NCBI GenBank assembly: GCA_029243845.1
Contig: JAQWRF010000009.1
Location: 1-7,539, forward strand
Direction of reading: 5' to 3'
From: Planctomycetota bacterium
Lineage (GTDB): Bacteria > Planctomycetota > UBA1135
Length of the DNA: 7,539 bases
The notes under the pieces were generated by a model. The model searched no databases. It was not told where the DNA came from and worked only from the letters and a program-made list of their open reading frames with translations. The position numbers and the translations under genes are program-made. This document shows positions 1-6,389 of the stretch, piece by piece (positions within the stretch are counted from its first letter, which is position 1; each line of letters starts with the position of its first letter).

Positions 1-161
1 TCACCAAAACCACTGATACCCTTCGACAGCATTTTAATCGCAATTAAGAAACCAAAAAGTAGAACGAAAAGCGCCACGTACTTCCACCAAGCACCGCCCT
101 TACCTGGGGGGGCGACTAGCGGGTCGTGATTGAAATCAGTGCCTTGGGTGGATTGGTCCAT
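1..161 (-). CDS. N-terminal fragment of an inner-membrane protein, possibly a Na+/phosphate cotransporter
   Basis: Only the first 53 codons are present; the reading frame is open to the left edge. The ATG at 161-159 is the first usual start after an in-frame stop about 24 bases upstream, and no clear Shine-Dalgarno precedes it. The product begins with a polar stretch of about 24 residues (MDQSTQGTDF...), then WWK, then a strongly hydrophobic segment at about residues 27-46 (YVALFVLLFGFLIAIKML), followed by SKGISGFG. A short soluble head before a first membrane helix ending in a Gly/Lys-rich turn resembles the start of Na/Pi-cotransporter family proteins (PF02690), but this is an impression from a short fragment and other membrane proteins are possible. 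It lies 60 bp downstream of the ThuA/cytochrome gene on the same strand and may share its transcript. I see no terminator between them. Confidence 0.6.
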   Translation of the reverse strand, partial: MDQSTQGTDFNHDPLVAPPGKGGAWWKYVALFVLLFGFLIAIKMLSKGISGFG

Positions 162-171
162 CGTATAGAGG

Positions 172-185
172 GAGGTCAGAGGTCA
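172..185. repeat. Perfect 7-bp tandem duplication (GAGGTCA x2)
   Basis: GAGGTCA occurs at 172-178 and again at 179-185 with no spacer, inside the 60-bp gap between the ThuA/cytochrome gene and the membrane-protein gene, ending 10 bp upstream of the latter's ATG. The rest of the gap (162-221) shows no convincing hairpin, Shine-Dalgarno or promoter. The repeat could be an operator half-site pair or a chance duplication. Its 7-bp period does not fit a Pho box, which has an 11-bp period. Confidence 0.5.
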
Positions 186-221
186 ACAACGCGTATATTA
201 ACGCCATGCCTTACTTTTACA

Positions 222-3200
222 TTAATTTTCCGTCAGATACTGCACCAAATCAGCCACGTCTTGCTCAGACAAAAAGTTCGTAACCTCAGGCATCACAACA
301 GGGTTATCGGCATAGCCCGCTGAACGCATAGCCGACGGATTAATAATAGCCTGCTTGATATCATCAGCTGACAAGCGTTCGCCGATACCAGCAAGATCAG
401 GCCCAATCCCCGGATGACATCCGATGCAATTAGCGGCACTGTTTTGATAAACATCCGCGCCCCGCTTGGCATCTCCATTTAATTGAGCTAGCGGTTGTTG
501 CGCTGCATACTCAAGGAAGGACAACAAACTGTTCGCCGGACCCATCGGCTTCAACACCATGTTTTTATAAAGAGCGCGTCCCGTTGATTCACCCCACCCT
601 CCATATAAACAATTAAGCGTTACGCTACGCTGGTCAACATCCGTCTCGAATTCAACAAACACTTCGGTCCAATCGCTATCACCGACTACATATTGCGACA
701 CAATATGATGTGGATGAACGTTCAACAATGCACCGTGCGTAGCCCCTTCGTCAGTGACAGCCTCCGTTGATATCAACGCGCTAAACCTATATTTAAACCC
801 GCCCGTTACTGGCAGCGCTATTTGGTAAGCACAATCAGAGCCTAGCTGGGATTCAATAATCAACACATCGCCGGCTAATGAAAAATCGGCACTGCCAGAA
901 TAAATATCTTGCGCGAAGCCCTCAGCCGATAAAATCTGCTCAGGAATAGCCACCTGCGATTCATCGGCCATCAAATCTGCTGCCAACTCAGCAAATGGCC
1001 CTGAGTGCGCTTTAATCGCCAATCGAAGCGCATCTGAAAGCCAGACATCTGCTCTGTCTAACTTCATGGTTGCCTCCAACAAATCGTTAGCAATAGCATA
1101 AGAGGACGGCATCTCAGCCGCCGCCTGTAATGCGTGGCGTTGAAGATTGCCTGCCTCTGCGCTAATCAAATCGGTGTCGGCCAGCAACTTTGCATATTTT
1201 TCATTGCGGGGCATTACATCTAAAGCCACCTCTCCAAACAAAGCACTCTGAGACATCAAGGCCGCTTTTATAGTATCAAAAGCTTGGCCGTTGGGATGAT
1301 TGAAGGAATCGAAGCCAGCCAATGTGCGCAACGCTTCTAAAGCAATCACTAAACCGTTATCTCCACGATTCGAGAACTTACGAACCATAGAGTTTAGGAT
1401 TCCGGTAGCACCGCGAAGGTCTTGCTCAATTAACAGTCGGCGCGCAGTTACTCGCCAAAACTTATTCTTTGAATCGAAAGCCTTTAATATTTCGTCGGCA
1501 TTAGCGTTTGATAAATCAAATTCTGATTGCGCTGGTTCTCCATTGCGCACTACTCTAAAAATGCGCCCGTGTGATTTGTCGCGCAATGGAGTCAGGTGAG
1601 CATTGCCCTCATCAAAATCTACACTTGGTAAACCAAGCTCCGGATTGCCTGGCAAATTATGCAGAATAACGAATTGCGAGAAATCGGCAATCCATAACGC
1701 GCCATCAGGGCCAACCTCTACTTGTACTGGGCAGAACCAGTCATCGACCGACACCGCGACATTAAACCCGTCACGCGTGCGATACCCAGAACCGCTAACA
1801 TAACTCTCTAAGCGCGATATGGAATGCGTCGTCGGCTCACAAACGAACGCCGAAGTTTCATTCCACCATTCAGGGAATTGATCGCCGGTCGCAAAAGTGT
1901 GGCTAGTCGCCGCAGTGAAGTTGCCAAAGAAATCGCCCTGGCGTGTTTTGGCTAAAGCTGGATGCACTCGTGCGCTATCAAAAACTGGCAAAGCGCGGCG
2001 AGCATTAAGCAGGCCAACAAAGAAGGATGGCGCATTGTTCGCGGTGCTACCCCATATTTCACCTTTACTCGTAAAGTCCAAGCCCCAGGTGTTATTGGTA
2101 AATTGCGCCATAAACTCCGGGTGCTCTAATCCGGGCTTCCAGCGCCACAAGCCAGAGCCGAAGGTGCCGGCATCACTTTTATAACCAGAATAACCAACAG
2201 TGCCCCAGACATAATTATCGGGACCCCAATGTAAATTCGCCGGGCCAGCATGAGTATCCCAAACACCAAAACCAGTCAACAGCACTTGGCGCTCGTCGCA
2301 GACATCATCGCCATCCGTGTCTTTTAAAAACAATAGCTCGGGGGCTTGAGTAACAAGTACCCCGCCATCAACTTTTAACACCGAAGTCGGCAAATTCAAA
2401 CCATCGGCAAAAACAGTTTTCTTGTCGGCGAACCCATCGCCATCCGTATCTTCAAGAATCGAAACACTATCGCCGCCGTCACGTGTCGCGGGATATCCCG
2501 GCGACTCTACTACCCAACAGCGCCCACCTTCGTCGAAAGCTAGCGCAATCGGATTGATGACCATCGGCTCGCAAGCAAATAATTCGGCATGCATGCCAGC
2601 TGGCACCACCAACGAGTCGAGCGCCTGCTGCGGAGTAGATGCGACCTGCATCAAATCTTGCGGATCTCGCTGCTCGTAATTAGGCACCCACTCTTCAGCG
2701 ACATACTCGAATTGCGGATACTTCCTTAACTGCGCATCCTCACCCGCGGTGTAAACAATCGCGCGCAGTAGCATGTCAAAAAAACCCGTGGTCGTCCAGA
2801 CGCGAGCATCGTGCCCGCTGGCGCTATAAAACAACCGGCCCTTGCCGACGTCTCGCACCCACGACCATGGCTCATCACCGCGCATCGACAAGATAGTGCG
2901 ATCGTCTTCGACATGCGTTTGCACATAAGTTTCATCCCATGCTTCGAAATTTTGCCATCCCTTTAGCAACGAGTGCTCACCCACCAATTGCTGCTTAAAA
3001 ACCTCGCCGCCGTGCGATTCAAAACGTGCGCCAATGAACTTCAGCCACGCATCCGATTGGATAAAGCATCCACTAGTGCAATGTAGCCCGACAAACCCTC
3101 CGCCACCACGCACATAGCGTGTTATGGCCCGCATAAAATCAAACGGTACTTCGGCATGCTGCGCCTGATTGGCATACATTACCACCGTGTCATACTGCCG

Positions 3201-3398
3201 CAGTACAGCAAGATTAATGACATCAAGATTGTCTTCGTAATCAACGGCTACCCCGGCACGGACTAATTCACCGTAAACGTCAGACAAGCGGTCGACGGGC
3301 TGATGAAACCCGCGGTCGCCGATAAACAACACGTTGATGCTGTGTGCCTCACTATTTATTTGAGGCACAGCAAATATCGTTAGCAGCGCAAGTAGCAT
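222..3398 (-). CDS. Exported ThuA / PVC-type beta-propeller dehydrogenase-like protein with C-terminal cytochrome c
   Basis: A 1058-residue multidomain protein. Residues 1-20 are a short hydrophobic leader. Residues 21-219 are a ThuA-like domain: VLFIGDRGFH start, GGGGFVGLHC at 98-107, GRLFYSASGHD at 187-197. Residues about 262-617 are a beta-propeller of the 'PVC-type heme-binding / membrane-bound dehydrogenase' family, with PAGMHAELFACEP near its start, two Asp-rich loops (DTDGDGFAD 317-325, DTDGDDVCD 360-368) and GRIFRVVRNG at its end. Residues about 630-812 are an alanine-rich helical region, probably HEAT-like. Residues about 825-952 look like a beta-sandwich. Residues 973-1058 are a class I c-type cytochrome with haem site CIGCH (991-995) and probable distal ligand Met1036 in VVMP. 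The family is thought to oxidise sugar-like substrates in the periplasm and pass electrons to the haem; the substrate is not known, and ThuA is linked to keto-disaccharide use. ATG at 3398 is the only usual start, since an in-frame TAA lies three codons upstream. Haem attachment requires export. Confidence 0.9.
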   Translation of the reverse strand: MLLALLTIFAVPQINSEAHSINVLFIGDRGFHQPVDRLSDVYGELVRAGVAVDYEDNLDVINLAVLRQYDTVVMYANQAQHAEVPFDFMRAITRYVRGGGGFVGLHCTSGCFIQSDAWLKFIGARFESHGGEVFKQQLVGEHSLLKGWQNFEAWDETYVQTHVEDDRTILSMRGDEPWSWVRDVGKGRLFYSASGHDARVWTTTGFFDMLLRAIVYTAGEDAQLRKYPQFEYVAEEWVPNYEQRDPQDLMQVASTPQQALDSLVVPAGMHAELFACEPMVINPIALAFDEGGRCWVVESPGYPATRDGGDSVSILEDTDGDGFADKKTVFADGLNLPTSVLKVDGGVLVTQAPELLFLKDTDGDDVCDERQVLLTGFGVWDTHAGPANLHWGPDNYVWGTVGYSGYKSDAGTFGSGLWRWKPGLEHPEFMAQFTNNTWGLDFTSKGEIWGSTANNAPSFFVGLLNARRALPVFDSARVHPALAKTRQGDFFGNFTAATSHTFATGDQFPEWWNETSAFVCEPTTHSISRLESYVSGSGYRTRDGFNVAVSVDDWFCPVQVEVGPDGALWIADFSQFVILHNLPGNPELGLPSVDFDEGNAHLTPLRDKSHGRIFRVVRNGEPAQSEFDLSNANADEILKAFDSKNKFWRVTARRLLIEQDLRGATGILNSMVRKFSNRGDNGLVIALEALRTLAGFDSFNHPNGQAFDTIKAALMSQSALFGEVALDVMPRNEKYAKLLADTDLISAEAGNLQRHALQAAAEMPSSYAIANDLLEATMKLDRADVWLSDALRLAIKAHSGPFAELAADLMADESQVAIPEQILSAEGFAQDIYSGSADFSLAGDVLIIESQLGSDCAYQIALPVTGGFKYRFSALISTEAVTDEGATHGALLNVHPHHIVSQYVVGDSDWTEVFVEFETDVDQRSVTLNCLYGGWGESTGRALYKNMVLKPMGPANSLLSFLEYAAQQPLAQLNGDAKRGADVYQNSAANCIGCHPGIGPDLAGIGERLSADDIKQAIINPSAMRSAGYADNPVVMPEVTNFLSEQDVADLVQYLTEN

Positions 3399-3404
3399 GC
3401 TCTC

Positions 3405-3410
3405 ATTTTA
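3405..3410 (-). promoter_or_regulatory. Candidate -10 box for the ThuA/cytochrome gene
   Basis: On the minus strand TAAAAT (5 of 6 to TATAAT) is followed by GAGAGC and then the ATG at 3398. This would put the transcription start at or within a base or two of the start codon. No good -35 hexamer lies 16-18 bp upstream (the best-placed one, GATAAA, matches poorly), and there is no extended -10 TG. Another possible -10, TATGAT, lies further upstream at 3430-3435. The call is therefore tentative. Confidence 0.3.
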
Positions 3411-3501
3411 ACCTATTCAGTACGCTATTTATCATAGACAGCTCCCATTACCCTCCCCTGAGCATTTGGGCTGCTATACCCGCGATTCTACTCTTCTAAC
3501 A

Positions 3502-3530
3502 AAGACATCTTCATCGAGCATTTATATAAT
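3502..3530 (+). promoter_or_regulatory. Sigma70-type promoter of the peptidase-desaturase operon, probably giving a leaderless mRNA
   Basis: The -10 is a perfect TATAAT at 3525-3530. The -35 candidate AAGACA at 3502-3507 matches TTGACA at four of six positions, with the preferred 17-bp spacer. The start codon ATG at 3538 lies only 7 bp after the -10, exactly where transcription should begin, and no Shine-Dalgarno precedes it. Sequence and spacing together suggest a leaderless or nearly leaderless transcript. The rest of the 139-bp intergenic region (3399-3537) holds the weak divergent promoter candidate and a purine-rich stretch on the minus strand at 3451-3459. Confidence 0.6.
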
Positions 3531-3537
3531 CTTGGCG

Positions 3538-5490
3538 ATGAAGCTCATTGCCGCAACCCTTCTCTTAAGCCTTTCCAGCACCACTGCCTTCGCGCAATCC
3601 GACGATCAGCCTGACTGGGAGCGCGTGCCGCAAGCTCGCCCAAGCGCGACCATCTTTAGTCCGCTCGATTTACCGGCGCCGAATAGCATACGCAATGGCG
3701 CAGGCGCGCCTGGTCCAGATTACTGGCAACAGCAAGTCGATTACGAGATAGACGTCGAAATAGATGTCGAAACTCGCATCGTTCATGCGACAGCCGAAGT
3801 AACTTACACCAACAACTCGCCAGATCCACTTGATTACCTATGGTTGCACCTCGAGCAAAACGTGTTCCGCGCAGACAGTATCGGCAACGCTGTTGCTGAT
3901 GCCGCTTCAATTGGCGCCAAACCAGAAGGTGATGGTTACACCATTTATGGGGTAAAGCATAAGCGCAAAGAATTACCGTTTCATGTTTACGACACCATGG
4001 GCTTGCTTGAATTGCCGAAGCCATTAGCGGCGAATGGCGGCAAGTTTAGTTTCGAAATCGAATGGAGTTTCGTGATCCCGAAAAATGTATTCCGCCGTTT
4101 CGGCATAAGAAAATATAGGAAGGGTACTGTTATTGAAATCGCACAGTGGATTCCGCAAGTAGCCGTTTATGACGACGTTAATGGCTGGAACACTCTGCCC
4201 TACTTAGGTAGCGGCGAGTTCTACACCAACATTGGTGACTTCAACGTCAATATCACTGCGCCACGAGATTTCGTAGTGGTTGCAACGGGCGTACTACAAA
4301 ACACAAATAACGTTTTTACACCCTCTCAAGCAAAGGCATTAGGTAAAGCTAAGAAGTCCGAGGAGACGGTGATGATCATTTCCAAAGAAGAAGTTGGGAT
4401 GAACGATAGCCGTCCAAAAGGTGATGGCCCGCTAACCTGGAGATTCGAAGCAGAAAGCGTGCGTACCTTTGCATGGGCATGCTCCGACGCATTTATTCTT
4501 GACGCTGCTAGCGTTGACGGCATCTTAGTGCAAACGGCTTACCCTGAAGAAGGCGGCAAGGTTTGGGCGAAGGCCACGCAAATGGCATGCAAGGCAATTG
4601 CTGGTTACAACCGTCGCTTGATCCCTTACCCTTACCCGGTCGCGACCAACGTGCTCGGACCTGAAGGTGGCATGGAATATCCAATGATTGTGTTCTGTAA
4701 CGGCAGCCGTGAGAGAAGTGTTTATGGCGTGACTACTCACGAAATCGGGCACAACTGGTTTCCCATGATGATCAATACCGACGAACGCCGCCACGCCTGG
4801 ATGGACGAAGGCTTTAACACCTTTATCAATGGCTATTCAACTGAAGATTGGTTTGGGCCGCAGCGTAAAAACGAAAACGACCCTGCCGATTTTGCGTTTA
4901 TGATGCAGATGGCTGGTTCTGTGCCGATCGTCACCGCCCCTGATAAGCTACCCGCAATGGCCCTAGGCCTGCTTGAGTACTCCAAAACGGGTGTTGGCCT
5001 AACTTTGCTACGCGAAACGATTGTAGGCCCTGAGCGTTTTGACTTTGCGTTTAAGCAATACATGAATCGCTGGAAATTCAAGTCGCCGCAACCTTCCGAT
5101 TTCTTCCGTACTATCGAAGACGCCGCCGGCATGGACTTAGCGTGGTTCTGGCGCGGCTGGTTCATGGAGGCTGGTTTGCTTGACCAAGCCATCTCTGGGG
5201 TCGGCAAGAAGAACGATAGAATTCGTTTCGAGAATCTTGGCGAGTTAGTGATGCCTTTACACTACCGCATCACTTACACTGATGGCAGTGCTGAAGATTT
5301 CAAGAAGCCGGTTGAGATTTGGTACCAATCCAATCAGATTATTGTTAATCTTACTTCGAACAAAGAAATTGCTGAAGTAGAGATTGACCACCACCGTTTG
5401 TTCCCTGAAATGAATCGCGACGATAACACATGGAATGTCGCCGAGAAAAATGCCGAGAAAGCTGCTGTCACTGAAACAGGAACTGAATAA
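3538..5490 (+). CDS. Secreted M1-family zinc metallopeptidase (aminopeptidase-like)
   Basis: A 650-residue periplasmic or secreted peptidase expected to trim peptides from their N-terminus. Residues 1-19 (MKLIAATLLLSLSSTTAFA) are a typical Sec signal peptide, probably cut before Gln20. The N-terminal beta domain contains APGPDYWQQQVDYEIDVEID. The substrate-anchoring motif is GGMEY at 377-381, with Tyr in place of the classical Asn, as in many bacterial relatives. The zinc site is HEIGH (401-405) with the third ligand Glu424 in WMDEG, the exact HExxH-x18-E spacing of M1. Tyr481 in LEYSKTG is the likely transition-state-stabilising tyrosine. All key residues are present, so the enzyme should be active. 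The frame is open upstream to a TTG at 3466, but the signal peptide and the -10 box at 3525-3530 argue for ATG 3538. The stop codon overlaps the desaturase start. Peptide specificity cannot be told from sequence. Confidence 0.93.
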   Translation: MKLIAATLLLSLSSTTAFAQSDDQPDWERVPQARPSATIFSPLDLPAPNSIRNGAGAPGPDYWQQQVDYEIDVEIDVETRIVHATAEVTYTNNSPDPLDYLWLHLEQNVFRADSIGNAVADAASIGAKPEGDGYTIYGVKHKRKELPFHVYDTMGLLELPKPLAANGGKFSFEIEWSFVIPKNVFRRFGIRKYRKGTVIEIAQWIPQVAVYDDVNGWNTLPYLGSGEFYTNIGDFNVNITAPRDFVVVATGVLQNTNNVFTPSQAKALGKAKKSEETVMIISKEEVGMNDSRPKGDGPLTWRFEAESVRTFAWACSDAFILDAASVDGILVQTAYPEEGGKVWAKATQMACKAIAGYNRRLIPYPYPVATNVLGPEGGMEYPMIVFCNGSRERSVYGVTTHEIGHNWFPMMINTDERRHAWMDEGFNTFINGYSTEDWFGPQRKNENDPADFAFMMQMAGSVPIVTAPDKLPAMALGLLEYSKTGVGLTLLRETIVGPERFDFAFKQYMNRWKFKSPQPSDFFRTIEDAAGMDLAWFWRGWFMEAGLLDQAISGVGKKNDRIRFENLGELVMPLHYRITYTDGSAEDFKKPVEIWYQSNQIIVNLTSNKEIAEVEIDHHRLFPEMNRDDNTWNVAEKNAEKAAVTETGTE

Positions 5491-5492
5491 TG
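5478..5492 (+). promoter_or_regulatory. Ribosome binding site and TAATG stop/start overlap
   Basis: The peptidase stop TAA (5488-5490) shares its last A with the desaturase ATG (5490-5492). AGGA at 5478-5481 sits 8 bp before that ATG, a good Shine-Dalgarno position inside the peptidase coding sequence. This arrangement supports translational coupling and fixes the desaturase start. Confidence 0.8.
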
Positions 5493-6389
5493 AACTCACC
5501 GACTTCAACGAATCCACCGCTGCACCTACTTAATACTTGGTTCTTCGTCATCATTCACGCACTTGCTATTGTCGCCATCTGGCACATGGTCGTGCATTTT
5601 TCATGGGCGAGCTTATGGCTGGGTGTCACCTACTTCGTGGTGTGCACTTTCGCCATCAGCGCTGGCTACCATCGATTATTCGCACATCCGACTTATAAAA
5701 CTTTTCAGATTTTCAGAGTCTGGCATTTATTTTTCGGCGCAGCAACCGTGCAGAATTCGGCGCTTAAATGGTCTGCCGATCACCGCATCCATCACGGCCA
5801 TGTCGATAAAGAGCTCGACCCATACAACATCAAAAAAGGCTTCGTCTGGGCGCACATCGGCTGGATTTTACACCAAGCCGAAGAATTAGATTATGAAAAC
5901 GTGCCTGACCTAAAGAAAGATAAATGGCTGATGCATCAGCATCGAAATTATTTTTGGTGGGTAGCCGTTTCTAATTTCATTTTGCCTTTCAGTTTAGGTT
6001 TACTGTGGGGTGACCCATGGGGAGCCTTCTTGGTCACTGGCTGTTTGCGCCTAGTCCTCGAATGGCATTCGACGTTTTCAATCAACTCATTGGCACACAT
6101 GCTTGGCACGCGTCCGTATTCGTTAGCGAACTCAGCGCGCGACTCCATTATTACTGCTGTGCTAACAATGGGTGAAGGTTACCACAACTTTCATCATCGC
6201 TTCGCGAACGATTACCGCAATGGCGTGCGATGGTTTCACTATGACCCGACGAAATGGCTTGTATGGACAGGCTCGAAGTTGCGCTTGACCTGGGATCTAA
6301 AAAAGACTTCGCGTGATGCGGTAATGCGCGCCAAGGCGAAGGTTATCGAAGAGCTTAGGGCGCAGAAATTGGCTGCGGCAGCCGAGTAG
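5490..6389 (+). CDS. Membrane fatty-acid desaturase, delta-9 acyl-CoA/acyl-lipid type
   Basis: A 299-residue di-iron desaturase of the inner membrane that introduces a double bond into saturated acyl chains, using oxygen and electrons from a separate carrier. All three histidine boxes are intact: HRLFAH (61-66), HRIHH (98-102) and HNFHH (232-236). NSLAH (199-203) supplies the ninth histidine ligand known from stearoyl-CoA desaturase structures. Hydrophobic segments lie at about 15-35, 39-60, 157-174 and 177-192, matching the usual pair-of-hairpins topology. The protein has no fused cytochrome b5 or rubredoxin domain, so electrons must come from a partner not in this window. It is at the short end for the family. 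The C-terminus is a charged helix ending in AAAAE. Translation is probably coupled to the peptidase. Whether the substrate is acyl-CoA or membrane lipid, and the position of the double bond, are inferred from the family only. Confidence 0.93.
   Translation: MNSPTSTNPPLHLLNTWFFVIIHALAIVAIWHMVVHFSWASLWLGVTYFVVCTFAISAGYHRLFAHPTYKTFQIFRVWHLFFGAATVQNSALKWSADHRIHHGHVDKELDPYNIKKGFVWAHIGWILHQAEELDYENVPDLKKDKWLMHQHRNYFWWVAVSNFILPFSLGLLWGDPWGAFLVTGCLRLVLEWHSTFSINSLAHMLGTRPYSLANSARDSIITAVLTMGEGYHNFHHRFANDYRNGVRWFHYDPTKWLVWTGSKLRLTWDLKKTSRDAVMRAKAKVIEELRAQKLAAAAE

Noticed and set aside
162..221. Pho box or separate promoter expected if the left-edge gene were a phosphate transporter
   Set aside because: No pair of 7-bp units with an 11-bp period is present. 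A TTGACC-like hexamer exists on the minus strand, but no -10 lies at a usable distance. This weakens the phosphate-transporter idea slightly.
1300..2679. Several open frames of 66-99 codons on the plus strand opposite the ThuA/cytochrome gene
   Set aside because: They are antisense to a well-supported long gene, have no recognisable domains and no convincing ribosome sites, and their composition reflects the opposing codons.
3466..3537. Upstream TTG start giving the peptidase 24 extra residues
   Set aside because: The extension would place polar residues before a clean Sec signal peptide, has no Shine-Dalgarno, and lies upstream of and across the TATAAT box. ATG 3538 explains all features better.
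3748..3771. 12-bp tandem repeat encoding IDVE twice in the peptidase
   Set aside because: The alternating hydrophobic/acidic strand here is normal for the N-terminal beta domain of this peptidase group, so it need not be an insertion or a functional repeat.
3656..5207. Minus-strand open frames of 65-124 codons opposite the peptidase
   Set aside because: The peptidase motifs prove the plus strand is coding; the antisense frames show no family features.
5563..6148. A plus-strand +1-frame reading and a minus-strand frame inside the desaturase
   Set aside because: Both are overlaid on the histidine-box-bearing desaturase and have no independent support.
6371..6383. GGCTG-CGG-CAGCC hairpin near the desaturase stop, considered as a terminator
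   Set aside because: The stem is only 5 bp, lies inside both overlapping coding regions, and is not followed by a T-run on either strand, although the plus side is AT-rich from about 6391.
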